DNA from: JAGREO01 sp020446285
Lineage (GTDB): Bacteria > Pseudomonadota > Alphaproteobacteria > Geminicoccales > Geminicoccaceae
Direction of reading: 5' to 3'
Length of the DNA: 64,000 nucleotides
Assembly (NCBI GenBank): GCA_041398005.1
Contig: JAWKVP010000016.1
Span: 9,457 to 73,456 of the forward strand
A program made the position numbers and the translations under genes. The notes below the pieces were generated by a model that saw nothing but the letters and a program-made list of their open reading frames with translations, did not search any database and was not told the DNA's origin. Of this stretch, positions 25,445 through 33,734 are shown piece after piece; the stretch's first letter is position 1; every line of letters begins with the position of its first letter.

Positions 25445-27403
25445 ATGTGCGGTTTTGCCGGTTTCCTTCAGCCATCCACGGCCATCGATCACGACCGCTC
25501 GATGCGGATCGTCCGTGCCATGGCCGCGCCCATAGACCATCGCGGACCGGATTGCGAAGGTGCTCTCGTCGATGCCGGTCGCGGGCTCGCGCTGGCGTTC
25601 AGGCGGCTCGCGATCATGGATCTGAGCGAGGCCGGCCATCAGCCGATGGTATCCCGGACGGGCCGTCTGACGGTCGTGTTCAACGGCGAGATCTACAATT
25701 CCGCAGAGCTTCGCGAGCGGGTGGAGGCGAAGGGCATCGCTCTTCGTGGCCATTCCGACACCGAAGCGATGGTCGAACACATGGCGCTGTTCGGGATCGA
25801 GAAGACGATCGGCGACCTTGTCGGCATGTTCGCCATTGCCGTCTTCGATCGTGATGACGGCCGGCTCGTCCTCGTCCGCGATCGCCTCGGCATCAAGCCG
25901 CTCTACTGGGCGAAGTCGGGCAACGGCATCCTGTTCGCCTCCCAGCCCAAATGCTTTCTCGCCCATCCGGATTTCCGGCCCGAAGCGGATGAGCGGGCCA
26001 TCGCCCAGTTCCTGCGCTACGGCTATGTCCCGGCGCCATTCTCGATCTATCGGGGCGTTGCCAAGCTCGAACCGGGGCACATGCTCGTGATCGACGCGGA
26101 TGGCCGGATCACGGATCGTTCATGGTGGGATCTTGCCGCGATCGCCGAGGAGGGCGCTCTCGACCCGCTTGCCATCGGCGACGAGGAAGCGCTCGAACGT
26201 TACAGTGCACTGCTCGACGAGGCTGTCGGCATGCGCATGGTCGCCGACGTGCCGTTGGGTGCCTTTCTTTCCGGCGGGATCGACAGTTCGCTCACCGTGG
26301 CGCGGATGCAGAAACTGTCGAGCCGCCCGGTCAAGACGTTCACCATCGGTTTCTCCGATCCGCGTTTCGACGAATCGCATCAGGCCCTGCGCATCGCCGA
26401 GCTTCTCGGCACCGAGCATCACGCGCTCACCCTCGACCCGGCGGATGCGATGGCGCTCGTTCCGAAACTGCCGGACTGGTTCGACGAGCCGTTCGCCGAT
26501 TCCTCCCAGCTTCCGACATTGCTCGTCTCGCGTCTCGCGCGCGAGCATGTCACCGTGTCGCTCTCCGGCGATGGTGGCGACGAGCTTTTCGCGGGCTACA
26601 CGCGCTATGCCGATGTCATGCGCCTGCAGCGGCGCCTGCGCGTGCTTCCGGGAACGGCGCGCAACTGGCTGAGCGGATCGGCCGACCGGTTCTCACGCCG
26701 AACGGGTGCGATCGAATCGCTCGGGCGGGCGGTCGGAACCGAGCTTCGCCTCGATGAGCGCGCACAGCGTCTCGCCATGGCGGCCGGAACGAGTTCGGCC
26801 ATGCTCATGCGTGACATCCTCTCGCACTGGCGCGATCCCGACCGGCTGTTTCCGGGTATCGAGGAACCCGTCGGGGAAGCCTGGCGCCACACGACAGCAC
26901 TCGCATCCCCTTCCGACATGCAGCTTTGCGACATGCGCACCTATCTGCCCGAGGATATCCTTGCCAAGGTCGACCGGGCGAGCATGGCCTTTTCGCTCGA
27001 GGCGCGCGTGCCGCTCCTCGACCACAGGCTCGTGGAATTCGTCTGGCGTCTCGATGCCGGCAAGAGGCATCGTCCGGGACCCTCGAAATGGCTGCTGCGC
27101 GAGCTGCTTGCGCGCGACCTTCCCCGCGATCTGTTCCTGCGCCCGAAAAAGGGCTTCAGCATACCCGTTCACGAATGGTTGCGCGGACCGATGCGCGACT
27201 GGGCCGAATCGCTGCTGGCACCGGCCACCCTGTCGCGGTTGCCCGGCATCGATGTCAGCCGCGCCCGCGAGATCTGGAGCCAGCATGTCGAGGGCCGCGC
27301 CGACCGGCGGTTCGAACTCTGGAACCTCTTGATGCTGGCGAGCTGGAACGAGCGCTGGATGGTGTCGAACGAAGGCAGTCCGGATCTGGCGCTCTCCGCC
27401 TGA
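25445..27403 (+). CDS. asnB: Asparagine synthase (glutamine-hydrolysing)
   Basis: A 652-residue two-domain enzyme. Cys2 in the N-terminal MCGFAGFL is the glutaminase nucleophile, with HRGPDCEGA, RLAIMDLSEAGHQPM and VFNGEIYN following. The synthetase domain has the ATP-binding loop FLSGGIDSSLTVARM near residue 276, FTIGFSDPRFDESH and SLSGDGGDELFAGYTRY. It amidates aspartate, or in related clusters a polysaccharide or peptide substrate, using ammonia from glutamine. It stands alone after a LysE remnant and is closed by a strong hairpin. Confidence 0.9.
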   Translation: MCGFAGFLQPSTAIDHDRSMRIVRAMAAPIDHRGPDCEGALVDAGRGLALAFRRLAIMDLSEAGHQPMVSRTGRLTVVFNGEIYNSAELRERVEAKGIALRGHSDTEAMVEHMALFGIEKTIGDLVGMFAIAVFDRDDGRLVLVRDRLGIKPLYWAKSGNGILFASQPKCFLAHPDFRPEADERAIAQFLRYGYVPAPFSIYRGVAKLEPGHMLVIDADGRITDRSWWDLAAIAEEGALDPLAIGDEEALERYSALLDEAVGMRMVADVPLGAFLSGGIDSSLTVARMQKLSSRPVKTFTIGFSDPRFDESHQALRIAELLGTEHHALTLDPADAMALVPKLPDWFDEPFADSSQLPTLLVSRLAREHVTVSLSGDGGDELFAGYTRYADVMRLQRRLRVLPGTARNWLSGSADRFSRRTGAIESLGRAVGTELRLDERAQRLAMAAGTSSAMLMRDILSHWRDPDRLFPGIEEPVGEAWRHTTALASPSDMQLCDMRTYLPEDILAKVDRASMAFSLEARVPLLDHRLVEFVWRLDAGKRHRPGPSKWLLRELLARDLPRDLFLRPKKGFSIPVHEWLRGPMRDWAESLLAPATLSRLPGIDVSRAREIWSQHVEGRADRRFELWNLLMLASWNERWMVSNEGSPDLALSA

Positions 27404-27458
27404 GACAGCTTTTCCCGTCTGGATGGTTCCATCCAGACGATCAGGGAAACGCTCTGTC
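27403..27458. terminator. Bidirectional terminator hairpin between asnB and the TetR gene
   Basis: An 11-bp perfect inverted repeat with a 2-base loop (27416-27426 and 27429-27439) is flanked by a second, imperfect pair (GACAGCTTTTCCC and GGGAAACGCTCTGTC). It overlaps the end of the converging TetR gene. The outer arm shares 15 of 16 bases with the hairpin at 13701-13717. Confidence 0.7.
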
Positions 27459-28076
27459 GCGTGGCTCGAGGCCCCTGAGCAGCAGGATGCGCATGGTTCG
27501 CCTTGCCGCCTGCGCGAATGCGGCATCGTTCAGGTTCCTGCCCGCGAGCGCCTCGACCTGCGCCTCGTAATCGGCATAGTGCTGGGTCATGGCCCAGATG
27601 GCGAAGATGAGATGCAGCGGCTCGACCGGCGCGAGCTTTCCGGCGTCGATCCAGCTTCGGATGACGGCGCATTTCTCTTCGACCAGTTCGCGCAGATGCC
27701 CCTGGAGAATGCCGCGGATGTGCGGCGCGCCCTGGATGATCTCGGTGGCGAACAGGCGCGATGCCTCCGGTCGGGTGCGCGACAGCTCGATCTTGCGTTC
27801 GAGATAGGCCTCGATCTCCGCAAGCGGTTCGCCATCCGCACGCATGCCGGAGAGCGGTTCGAGCCATTGCGCCAGCGTGCGTTCCAGCACGGCCGCATGG
27901 AGCTTCTGCTTGGTACCGAAATAATAGAGGAGATTGGGTTTCGACATGCCCGCACGACCGGCGATCATGTCGACCGTCGTTCCGCGGAAGCCGAAGGCGG
28001 CAAAACATTCGAGCGCCGCTTCGAGAATCGTCTCCCGTTTGACTTCCCGGCTCCGCCTGTCCCGATCACCGTTCAT
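27441..28076 (-). CDS. TetR-family regulator, RutR-like
   Basis: A 211-residue regulator. The helix-turn-helix is GFRGTTVDMIAGRAGMSKPNLLYYFGTKQKLHAAV near residues 33-67. The C-terminal ligand part resembles RutR (YcdC), with FATEIIQGAPHIRGIL and the FAIWAMTQHYADYEAQV stretch. RutR relatives control pyrimidine breakdown in response to uracil or thymine. That fits the divergent hydantoinase/carbamoylase gene, which it probably controls. ATG 28076 is preferred to TTG 28085. Confidence 0.88.
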   Translation of the reverse strand: MNGDRDRRSREVKRETILEAALECFAAFGFRGTTVDMIAGRAGMSKPNLLYYFGTKQKLHAAVLERTLAQWLEPLSGMRADGEPLAEIEAYLERKIELSRTRPEASRLFATEIIQGAPHIRGILQGHLRELVEEKCAVIRSWIDAGKLAPVEPLHLIFAIWAMTQHYADYEAQVEALAGRNLNDAAFAQAARRTMRILLLRGLEPRDRAFP

Positions 28077-28249
28077 CGTCGGCAATGCCAGCCGGCCGGA
28101 GGAGAGCCGGCAGCAAATCGAACATGCAGGAGCGTTCCCGCGAATTGACCGCAGGATCGAAATTTGCCAACCATCGCGGCAAGGACCGGCAGGAACAGGA
28201 CGTGATGACGGCAGCGGCCCTGGGCTGTTGCATATGGGAGACGAATGGC

Positions 28250-29500
28250 ATGACCCTGACGAGCAATCTGGAGATCAATGGCGAGCGTCTGTGGGACAGT
28301 CTCATGGAGATGGCGAAGATAGGCCCCGGCATTGCCGGCGGCAACAATCGTCAGACTCTCACCGACGAGGATGCCGAGGGGCGCCGGCTGTTCGCCCGCT
28401 GGTGCGAGGCCGAAGGTCTGGCCATGGGCGTCGACGAGATGGGGACCATGTTCGCCCGTCGCGAAGGGACCGACCCCGATGCCCTGCCGGTCATGGTCGG
28501 CAGCCATCTCGACACGCAGCCGACCGGCGGCAAGTATGACGGTGTGCTCGGCGTGCTCGGCGGTCTCGAAATCATCCGCACGCTCAACGAACGCGATATC
28601 CGCACCAAGCATCCCGTCGTCATCGTCAACTGGACCAACGAGGAGGGGACCCGTTTTGCCCCGGCCATGGTGGCCTCCGGGGTCTTTGCCGGCGTGTATA
28701 CGAGGGATTGGGCCTATGCCCGTACCGATGCCGAAGGCAGGACACTCGGCGACGAGCTCGAACGCATCGGCTACCGGGGCGGGGAAACCGTCGGCGAACG
28801 CCGGATGCACGCCTTCTTCGAGCTGCATATCGAGCAGGGGCCCATACTCGAGGAAAAGGGTGTCGATATCGGTGTCGTGACGCATGGTCAGGGCCTCAAA
28901 TGGCTGCAGGTGACGCTGACCGGACGGGAGAGCCACACGGGCTCCACACCGATGCCGATGCGCGTCAATGCCGGCCTCGGCATGGCCCGGATCACCCAGC
29001 TCGTCGACGAGATCGCATGGAGTCATGCGCCCCATGCCGTGGGTGCCATCGGCCATTGCGACGTGCATCCCAATTCCCGCAACATCATTCCGGGAAAATG
29101 CGTGTTCACCGTCGACTTCCGCTCTCCCAGAAAGGAGGTGATCGATGACATGACGGCGCGTCTCGAAACGGGCGCGCGCGAGATCGCCGCGAAGATCGGC
29201 CTTGGCATCGAGATCGAGGAGGTCGGCGCGTTCGATCCCGTCACCTTCGACGAGACTTGCGTGAACGCCGTGCGCGATGCCGCCGAACGTCTCGGCTACA
29301 GCCACATGAACCTCGTCTCGGGCGCCGGTCACGATGCCTGCTGGATCAACCGGGTAGCCCCCACCTCGATGGTCATGTGCCCCTGCGTCGACGGGCTCAG
29401 CCACAACGAGGCCGAGGAGATCAGCCCCGCCTGGGCCACCGCCGGCGCGAACGTCCTCTTCCACGCCGTCGTCGAAACCGCCGGAATCGTCGAATCCTGA
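28250..29500 (+). CDS. Zn-dependent hydantoinase/carbamoylase-family amidase (beta-ureidopropionase type)
   Basis: An M20-like amidase of about 416 residues that removes the carbamoyl group of N-carbamoyl amino acids, such as N-carbamoyl-beta-alanine in reductive pyrimidine breakdown, or acts on allantoate. Metal-ligand motifs are MVGSHLDTQPTGGKYDG, NWTNEEGTRF, FELHIEQGPILEEKG, HPNSRNIIPGKCVFTVDFRSP and VSGAGHDACWI. ATG 28250 has GGGAG nine bases upstream. The divergent RutR-like regulator supports a pyrimidine-catabolic role. No dihydropyrimidinase gene follows; the prophage begins just downstream. Confidence 0.9.
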   Translation: MTLTSNLEINGERLWDSLMEMAKIGPGIAGGNNRQTLTDEDAEGRRLFARWCEAEGLAMGVDEMGTMFARREGTDPDALPVMVGSHLDTQPTGGKYDGVLGVLGGLEIIRTLNERDIRTKHPVVIVNWTNEEGTRFAPAMVASGVFAGVYTRDWAYARTDAEGRTLGDELERIGYRGGETVGERRMHAFFELHIEQGPILEEKGVDIGVVTHGQGLKWLQVTLTGRESHTGSTPMPMRVNAGLGMARITQLVDEIAWSHAPHAVGAIGHCDVHPNSRNIIPGKCVFTVDFRSPRKEVIDDMTARLETGAREIAAKIGLGIEIEEVGAFDPVTFDETCVNAVRDAAERLGYSHMNLVSGAGHDACWINRVAPTSMVMCPCVDGLSHNEAEEISPAWATAGANVLFHAVVETAGIVES

Positions 29501-29569
29501 ACCCGCCGGCTCACGATCCCGCGCAAGGCCGCCGGCATGGCCCGCATGGAATATCATGCAGGAGAGGAA

Positions 29570-29646
29570 TGGTGACCCCGGCGTGACTCGAACACGCAAC
29601 CTGCGGATTAGAAGTTACATGACTTTCCAATTGAATCAACGGCCCG
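29570..29646 (-). tRNA. tRNA-Arg(TCT) 3' half with decayed 5' half; probable left attachment site
   Basis: Read on the minus strand, the 3' half is a good tRNA: anticodon loop CTTCTAA (TCT at 29612-29610), a perfect T-arm (GCGTG-TTCGAGT-CACGC) and an acceptor strand CGGGGTC followed by A and CCA. The 5' half keeps a D-arm-like GATT-CAATTGGAA-AGTC, but the 5' acceptor strand (CGGGCCG) and the 5' anticodon stem (TGTAA against TCCGC) do not pair. This is what integration into a tRNA 3' end gives at the far side, with the intact tRNA expected at the prophage's right end. A simple tRNA pseudogene is the alternative. Confidence 0.6.
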
Positions 29647-29848
29647 TCCGACGAGAATCCTTCGATTCAGGTAGGTTTTGCCTCGTTTTCGGGCGCTTTG
29701 AGTTGGACGCGCGTCCGTTCGTTTTCCGATAGTTTTCGCTCAACTGCAAGAGCGAATGATTGTGGATAAGTTCTACTTCCGGATGATTGACCCGCGCCCG
29801 GTGCGGTGGCCTTGTCGGTTCGGGGCGACATGACCGGGAGGCAGGCGG

Positions 29849-30295
29849 ATGGCACAAGGCGGATGGACGCTGCTGGAGGCGGCGCGGCTGGCGGCTGTTT
29901 CGAAATCCTCGATGCAGCGGGCGGTGAAGTCCGGGCGGGTATCGGCGACGCGCGATGACGCGGGCAACTGGCGTATCGATCCGGCCGAGCTGGCGCGGGT
30001 CTGGCCGGCTGCGGCTGCGGTCATGACGCGGGGTGACGCGCCGGCGGTGACGCGGGATGACGCGACCGGTGACGCGGTGAGTGACGCGATGCGACGCGGC
30101 GGTGACGCACCGGTGCAGCTGGATATCGAGGTGGAGGCGCTCAAGGCCCGGCTCGCCGATGCGCACACGCAGATCGAATGGCTGCGCGGGCAGGTGGAGA
30201 CGGCGAACACCGAGAAGGCGGCGGTGCTGGCCCTGCTGGAACCGCCGGCGCGCGAGACCTGGTACAGCCCGTTCCTGAAATGGTGGAACCGGTAG
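29849..30295 (+). CDS. HTH DNA-binding protein with coiled-coil tail
   Basis: A 148-residue protein. Residues 6-50 (WTLLEAARLAAVSKSSMQRA, then SGRVSATRDDAGNWRIDPAEL) look like a MerR/excisionase-type helix-turn-helix. Residues 58-90 hold repeats of the kind GDA/TRDDA, and 93-130 form a predicted coiled coil (EVEALKARLADAHTQIEWL). It ends ETWYSPFLKWWNR. Proteins of this plan occur on rhizobial plasmids and phages. It is the first gene inside the left end and converges on the tail operon. A role in replication, partition or excision is only a guess. Confidence 0.6.
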   Translation: MAQGGWTLLEAARLAAVSKSSMQRAVKSGRVSATRDDAGNWRIDPAELARVWPAAAAVMTRGDAPAVTRDDATGDAVSDAMRRGGDAPVQLDIEVEALKARLADAHTQIEWLRGQVETANTEKAAVLALLEPPARETWYSPFLKWWNR

Positions 30296-30341
30296 GGCGG
30301 CTGCCTTGATAAAGGATCCTTTCTTTAACGTTTTGATTAAT

Positions 30342-30363
30342 AAAGGAAAACGCCTTTTCCTTT
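30342..30363. terminator. Bidirectional terminator between convergent prophage genes
   Basis: AAAGGAAAA (30342-30350) and TTTTCCTTT (30355-30363) form a 9-bp perfect hairpin with a 4-base loop in an AT-rich patch. A 12-bp palindrome AAAGGATCCTTT lies just before it at 30311-30322. It separates the rightward HTH gene from the end of the 19-kb leftward operon. Confidence 0.7.
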
Positions 30364-30364
30364 C

Positions 30365-30856
30365 TTAGCGGTCGGTGTCGGCCGTGTCCGCCGCCCCGTT
30401 CCACGAGATCCACGGCCCGCCGAGCGGGACGGGTGGTGTTGCCGGGCAGTCGTCGCCGCCATAGGCGAGTTCGCCGACGAGACGGATGACGCCGGGATCG
30501 AGGGTTGCGGGCGGATCGAAGGACATGACGCGCTCGAAGCCGCCGCCGGGCAGGTTGGGCAGGGGCTGCATGGAGACGACTGCCTCATAACGCCGGGCGG
30601 CGCCCTGATCGGCCTCGCGCAGCCAGCCCCACGATATGGCGACCTTGGTGCAGGAATAGTGCTTCACGCCACGCAGCAGCATGGGCGAGGCCGGGCCGGC
30701 GTCGCGATCGACATAATCGAAATATTCGATGGAGATCGGCGGCAGGGTGCGTGGTGCGCGCCAGATCGACAGGGCCAGCACCAGCGACGCGCCGACGATC
30801 ACCGAGCCGAGCGCCACCAGCAGCATGAAGACGCCCTGCGCAGCCCGGCCGGTCAC
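30365..30856 (-). CDS. Hypothetical single-TM prophage protein
   Basis: A 163-residue protein with one N-terminal membrane segment (about residues 9-33, FMLLVALGSVIVGASLVLALSIW) and a roughly 130-residue outer part containing two Cys (YSCTKVAISWGWLRE and GGDDCPATPP). It is the last gene of the leftward late operon, coupled to the gene before it by an ATGA overlap. Its place at the end of the tail genes suggests lysis or superinfection functions, but no family is recognised. Confidence 0.6.
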   Translation of the reverse strand: MTGRAAQGVFMLLVALGSVIVGASLVLALSIWRAPRTLPPISIEYFDYVDRDAGPASPMLLRGVKHYSCTKVAISWGWLREADQGAARRYEAVVSMQPLPNLPGGGFERVMSFDPPATLDPGVIRLVGELAYGGDDCPATPPVPLGGPWISWNGAADTADTDR

Positions 30857-31119
30857 GGGCTTCGATCCAGCAGCCGGCGGATATCGCGGGCCACGGCGTC
30901 GAGCTTCTCCTCAAGCCGGGCAATCCGTGCATCCTGCGGGCGAAGGGCGCGCAGCTCGTCGCTCGTGCCCTGTTGCGCCTGTTCGATGGCCACGAGCCGT
31001 GCCTCGCGGGTGGCCTGCGCCATTTCCGAGCGGGCGATATAGCCGCCGATCATGAGCCCGGCGGCGGCGAGCATGGCCACCGGCGCGCTGATCCGGGCCT
31101 TGTCCAGTTCGATGTTCAT
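30853..31119 (-). CDS. Small TM plus coiled-coil prophage protein
   Basis: Eighty-eight residues: a membrane segment at about 12-28 (APVAMLAAAGLMIGGYI) followed by a charged helix with heptad spacing (EARLVAIEQAQQG, RIARLEEKLDAVARDIRRLL). This layout is seen in phage lysis-module and holin-neighbour proteins, but the sequence does not settle the function. It overlaps both neighbours by four bases. Confidence 0.6.
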   Translation of the reverse strand: MNIELDKARISAPVAMLAAAGLMIGGYIARSEMAQATREARLVAIEQAQQGTSDELRALRPQDARIARLEEKLDAVARDIRRLLDRSP

Positions 31120-31349
31120 CCCGTCGGCTCCGGCAGGAGCACCGGCGCGCGATCGACGGTCTCGACGAAGGCGCGGCCGTCGGCGTCGCGCTCGATGACG
31201 AGCCGGCCGTCATCGCGCAGGAGATGGATGGCCGCGCCGTCATCGGTGTGCAGCTCCAGCGCCACGCCGTCCGGGCGGAAGCGGACGAGGAACAGCGAAC
31301 CGGGCGGCAGGAGAGCCGCGAGACGGGTGGCGAGCAGGCTGACCGGCAT
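31116..31349 (-). CDS. Small hypothetical prophage protein
   Basis: Seventy-seven residues without Cys or a clear membrane segment. Beta-type alternation (LFLVRFRPDGVALELHTDDG, GRLVIERDADGRAFVETV) suggests a small beta-sheet protein. Its end overlaps the next gene by four bases. No family is recognised. Confidence 0.55.
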   Translation of the reverse strand: MPVSLLATRLAALLPPGSLFLVRFRPDGVALELHTDDGAAIHLLRDDGRLVIERDADGRAFVETVDRAPVLLPEPTG

Positions 31350-31406
31350 GACATCCTCAATCCGTGTCGATAATCAACCTATGGTGGAAATGTTCATGCC
31401 GCGCAA

Positions 31407-32675
31407 TCAGACGGCGCGCAGGCCCACCTCGTCGCGGGCGAGGCGGACCGGCTCCCGGCGTTCATAGCCGGCGGGCAGATCCTCGTGAATGATGGCCGTG
31501 CCGTTCTTCTCGATGATCCGGCCCCGGTGGCCCCAGATCTCGCATTCGACCGGCGGCAGGGGATAGCTCCCGCCATAGGTATCGCCGAACAGCAGGTCGC
31601 CCTCGCAATCGACCAGCCGCGCGCGATAGGCTTGCGGCGGCCGGGTACTTCCGGCGTCCCATGCGTCCTTGCCGGACATCGGCCCGCGTGCCTTCGTCGA
31701 TGGCGTCCAGCAGCAGGAAAGCGCCTCGTTGCCGGGTCCGCGATGGATCGTCCATTTGCGGCAATCCATGCGCAGGCCGATCAGACGGTTGTTCGTGCCC
31801 TGGCGGATGCAGACGGAGCCGAGCGGGGAGTTGCGGATCTCGCAATCTTCGGCGGTGTTGGAACTGCTCTTGAACTCCAGCACCTTGTCGCCGGTGTTGC
31901 AGCGCTCGAACAGCGAGCGGCGGATGTGCCAGCGCGTATGCACCGGCGAGCTGTCCCAGTTCATCGCCGAATTGATCGCGCACATGTAGGGGTGATTGTA
32001 GGCGGCCTGTGCCGGCAGGTCGTGAATGTAGCATTCATCGATGAGCAGGCCGAGCATGTGGTCGGTCTCGTCGGCGCCGCGCCCGGAGCCGCGCACGATG
32101 CCCTGATAGTTGCCGGTCTGCCAGTGGTCCGAGCGGGTCATGGTCATGTCGCAGCGGCGGATGGTGCAGTCCTGGCCGCGTCTGGGGCGGATCGGCACGG
32201 CGTATGAGCCGGCGCCGGCGGCGGTGATCCGGCAGGCGTCGATGAGGTGCTGTTCGCCCTGCCAGTCGATGGCCGGGCCGTCCAGATCGAGGCCGCGCAG
32301 GACGATCCGGCGCGAGGAGCGGGCGAAATCCATCTTCAGCGGCACGCGCGCGCCGAGCGCAAAGGTGCTGGTGATCTCCAGGTCGGCGCCGTCGATGGCA
32401 AGGCCCGGCCCGTCGAAGTCGCCGCCGCTGGCAAGCTCGATGGTCATGGGCTCCTCGCGGCCGGCGATCGCCTGCCTGAGTTCGGCGAAAGTCTCCGCGC
32501 GGACGGTGCGCCGGCCCGCCGGCTGCGGTTCGACCGGCTGCGGTTCGGGGGTTGCGGGCAGCCGCTCGCCGATCTGGCGGGCGACTTCGGCCTCGATGCC
32601 GGTGCGGATCAGTTCGACGATGGCACCGGCGGTGGCATTGATATCCATGGGTCGTGCATCCTCATGCGCGCTCAT
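31407..32675 (-). CDS. Right-handed beta-helix tail protein, PL6-like (putative depolymerase)
   Basis: A 422-residue virion protein. A Pro/Glu-rich lead (about residues 40-55) is followed by a parallel beta-helix. Residues around 255-310 follow the PL6 lyase family (alginate lyase/chondroitinase B): RSLFERCNTGDKVLEFKSSSN, then SPLGSVCIRQGTNNRLIG. The Lys of FKSS and the Arg of IRQG align with the PL6 catalytic Lys and Arg; the usual RHG is RQG here. It would cut a host surface polysaccharide during adsorption. This is inferred from motif pattern. It starts in the stop of the gene before (ATGA). Confidence 0.65.
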   Translation of the reverse strand: MSAHEDARPMDINATAGAIVELIRTGIEAEVARQIGERLPATPEPQPVEPQPAGRRTVRAETFAELRQAIAGREEPMTIELASGGDFDGPGLAIDGADLEITSTFALGARVPLKMDFARSSRRIVLRGLDLDGPAIDWQGEQHLIDACRITAAGAGSYAVPIRPRRGQDCTIRRCDMTMTRSDHWQTGNYQGIVRGSGRGADETDHMLGLLIDECYIHDLPAQAAYNHPYMCAINSAMNWDSSPVHTRWHIRRSLFERCNTGDKVLEFKSSSNTAEDCEIRNSPLGSVCIRQGTNNRLIGLRMDCRKWTIHRGPGNEALSCCWTPSTKARGPMSGKDAWDAGSTRPPQAYRARLVDCEGDLLFGDTYGGSYPLPPVECEIWGHRGRIIEKNGTAIIHEDLPAGYERREPVRLARDEVGLRAV

Positions 32676-33463
32676 GCGCGGCGGAGTTCGATGGCAAGGG
32701 CGGCGCGGCTGTCATCGGCCGTGGCCTGTGTCCATGTGACGGTTTCGGCGGAGGTTCCGGCGGCGGCCTTCGTGGCGAGTGCTGCGGAAACGATGGATGT
32801 GCCGCTGCCTGCTTCGCTGGCCTCGTCGGCAAGCTCGGTCCATCCCGCCGACGGTTCGGCGGTCGTGCCGATGGTCGAGCCCCATGCGGTGAGCAGGAGC
32901 GAGGTGGCGGCGTCGGGCGTGACACTGGCGGCGATGGTCGCCCCGGTTGTGTCGTGCTCCTCGCCGACGCCCGGCGTCGATCCGACCGGCGTCGACTGGT
33001 CGAGCCCGGCGATATCGAAGACCAGCGCCACAAGGTCGTACATGTCGGCGGCGCTCGACCATGCGAGCGTGTGCTCGCCCGCGTCGGCGCCGGCGAGAAT
33101 GCAGGCCTGCAGGATCACATTGCCGCCGCCGGCGGTGTTGGTCGATTCCGCGGCGACGGGCAGGGCGGTTCCGTTGAAGGTGACGGCCAGCGCCGGGTCG
33201 ACGCCGCCGCTCTTGCGCCCGGCGATGACGACGCCGAGCCCGGAATCCGTGCCGCCTGCATGGGTGTAGCTCCACGAACCCGACGTGCTGAGGCCGGCGA
33301 AGATCTTGAATGCGGTAACCTCGCCGATCGTGACCGATGCCGGAGGCGGAGGCGGGGGCGGCGGCGGAGGAGGAGGCGGCGAGGGCGGAGACGGTGGCGA
33401 GCCGCCGCCTGCCGGTGCATGCGCCTGCATGGTCCCGAGCTGCGCGAGCCCGACGCGGGTCAT
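32672..33463 (-). CDS. Tail-associated protein with polyproline linker and beta-sandwich-like domain
   Basis: A 263-residue protein. After a 20-residue lead it has an uninterrupted run of 13 prolines within a Pro/Ser tract (about 24-41), then a 215-residue domain that repeats the plan of the N-terminal part of the 615-residue tail protein encoded at 33735-35582: VTFNGTALPV against PTFNGVPMTE, IAGLDQSTPV against LTGVDQADPI, then a stretch of alternating Ala/Thr and a final A-L-A-I. It is probably a duplicated tail-decoration or receptor-binding module. Confidence 0.6.
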   Translation of the reverse strand: MTRVGLAQLGTMQAHAPAGGGSPPSPPSPPPPPPPPPPPPPASVTIGEVTAFKIFAGLSTSGSWSYTHAGGTDSGLGVVIAGRKSGGVDPALAVTFNGTALPVAAESTNTAGGGNVILQACILAGADAGEHTLAWSSAADMYDLVALVFDIAGLDQSTPVGSTPGVGEEHDTTGATIAASVTPDAATSLLLTAWGSTIGTTAEPSAGWTELADEASEAGSGTSIVSAALATKAAAGTSAETVTWTQATADDSRAALAIELRRA

Positions 33464-33717
33464 CAGAAGAGCGCCACGATGGCGGAAGCGGTGGTTCCGG
33501 TGGATCGCACGCGCTTGGTGCGCACCGGCAGGACGGTGCCCGCCGGAACGCCGGCGAAGGTGACGGCCTCGCCCGCCTCGTCATCGACGGCCACGTTGCC
33601 CGTGGAGCCGACATAGAGGGCGCGGCAGGGATAGGCGAGGAAGGTCGCCGCGTCGGTGGGCGTGACGGCGGCAAAGCGACTGGCGGAGCTGTCCGGGCCG
33701 CGTGACTGTGAACTCAT
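33463..33717 (-). CDS. Small conserved virion-type protein
   Basis: Eighty-four residues. ATG 33717 has AGGAG nine bases upstream. Sequence TPTDAATFLAYPCRALYVGSTGN with VDDEAGEAVTFAGVPAGTVLPVRTKRVRSTGTTASAIVALF matches the style of small phage tail proteins that carry a single beta-barrel (spike base or decoration). The final segment ends in ALF. Function is inferred from the position between two tail genes. Confidence 0.6.
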   Translation of the reverse strand: MSSQSRGPDSSASRFAAVTPTDAATFLAYPCRALYVGSTGNVAVDDEAGEAVTFAGVPAGTVLPVRTKRVRSTGTTASAIVALF

Positions 33718-33734
33718 TTTTTGCAATCTCCTGT

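Noticed and set aside
29636..30166. A leftward frame of 176 codons over the HTH gene as a phage integrase
   Set aside because: No tyrosine- or serine-recombinase motif is present; it is the Arg/Ser-rich antisense of the HTH gene.
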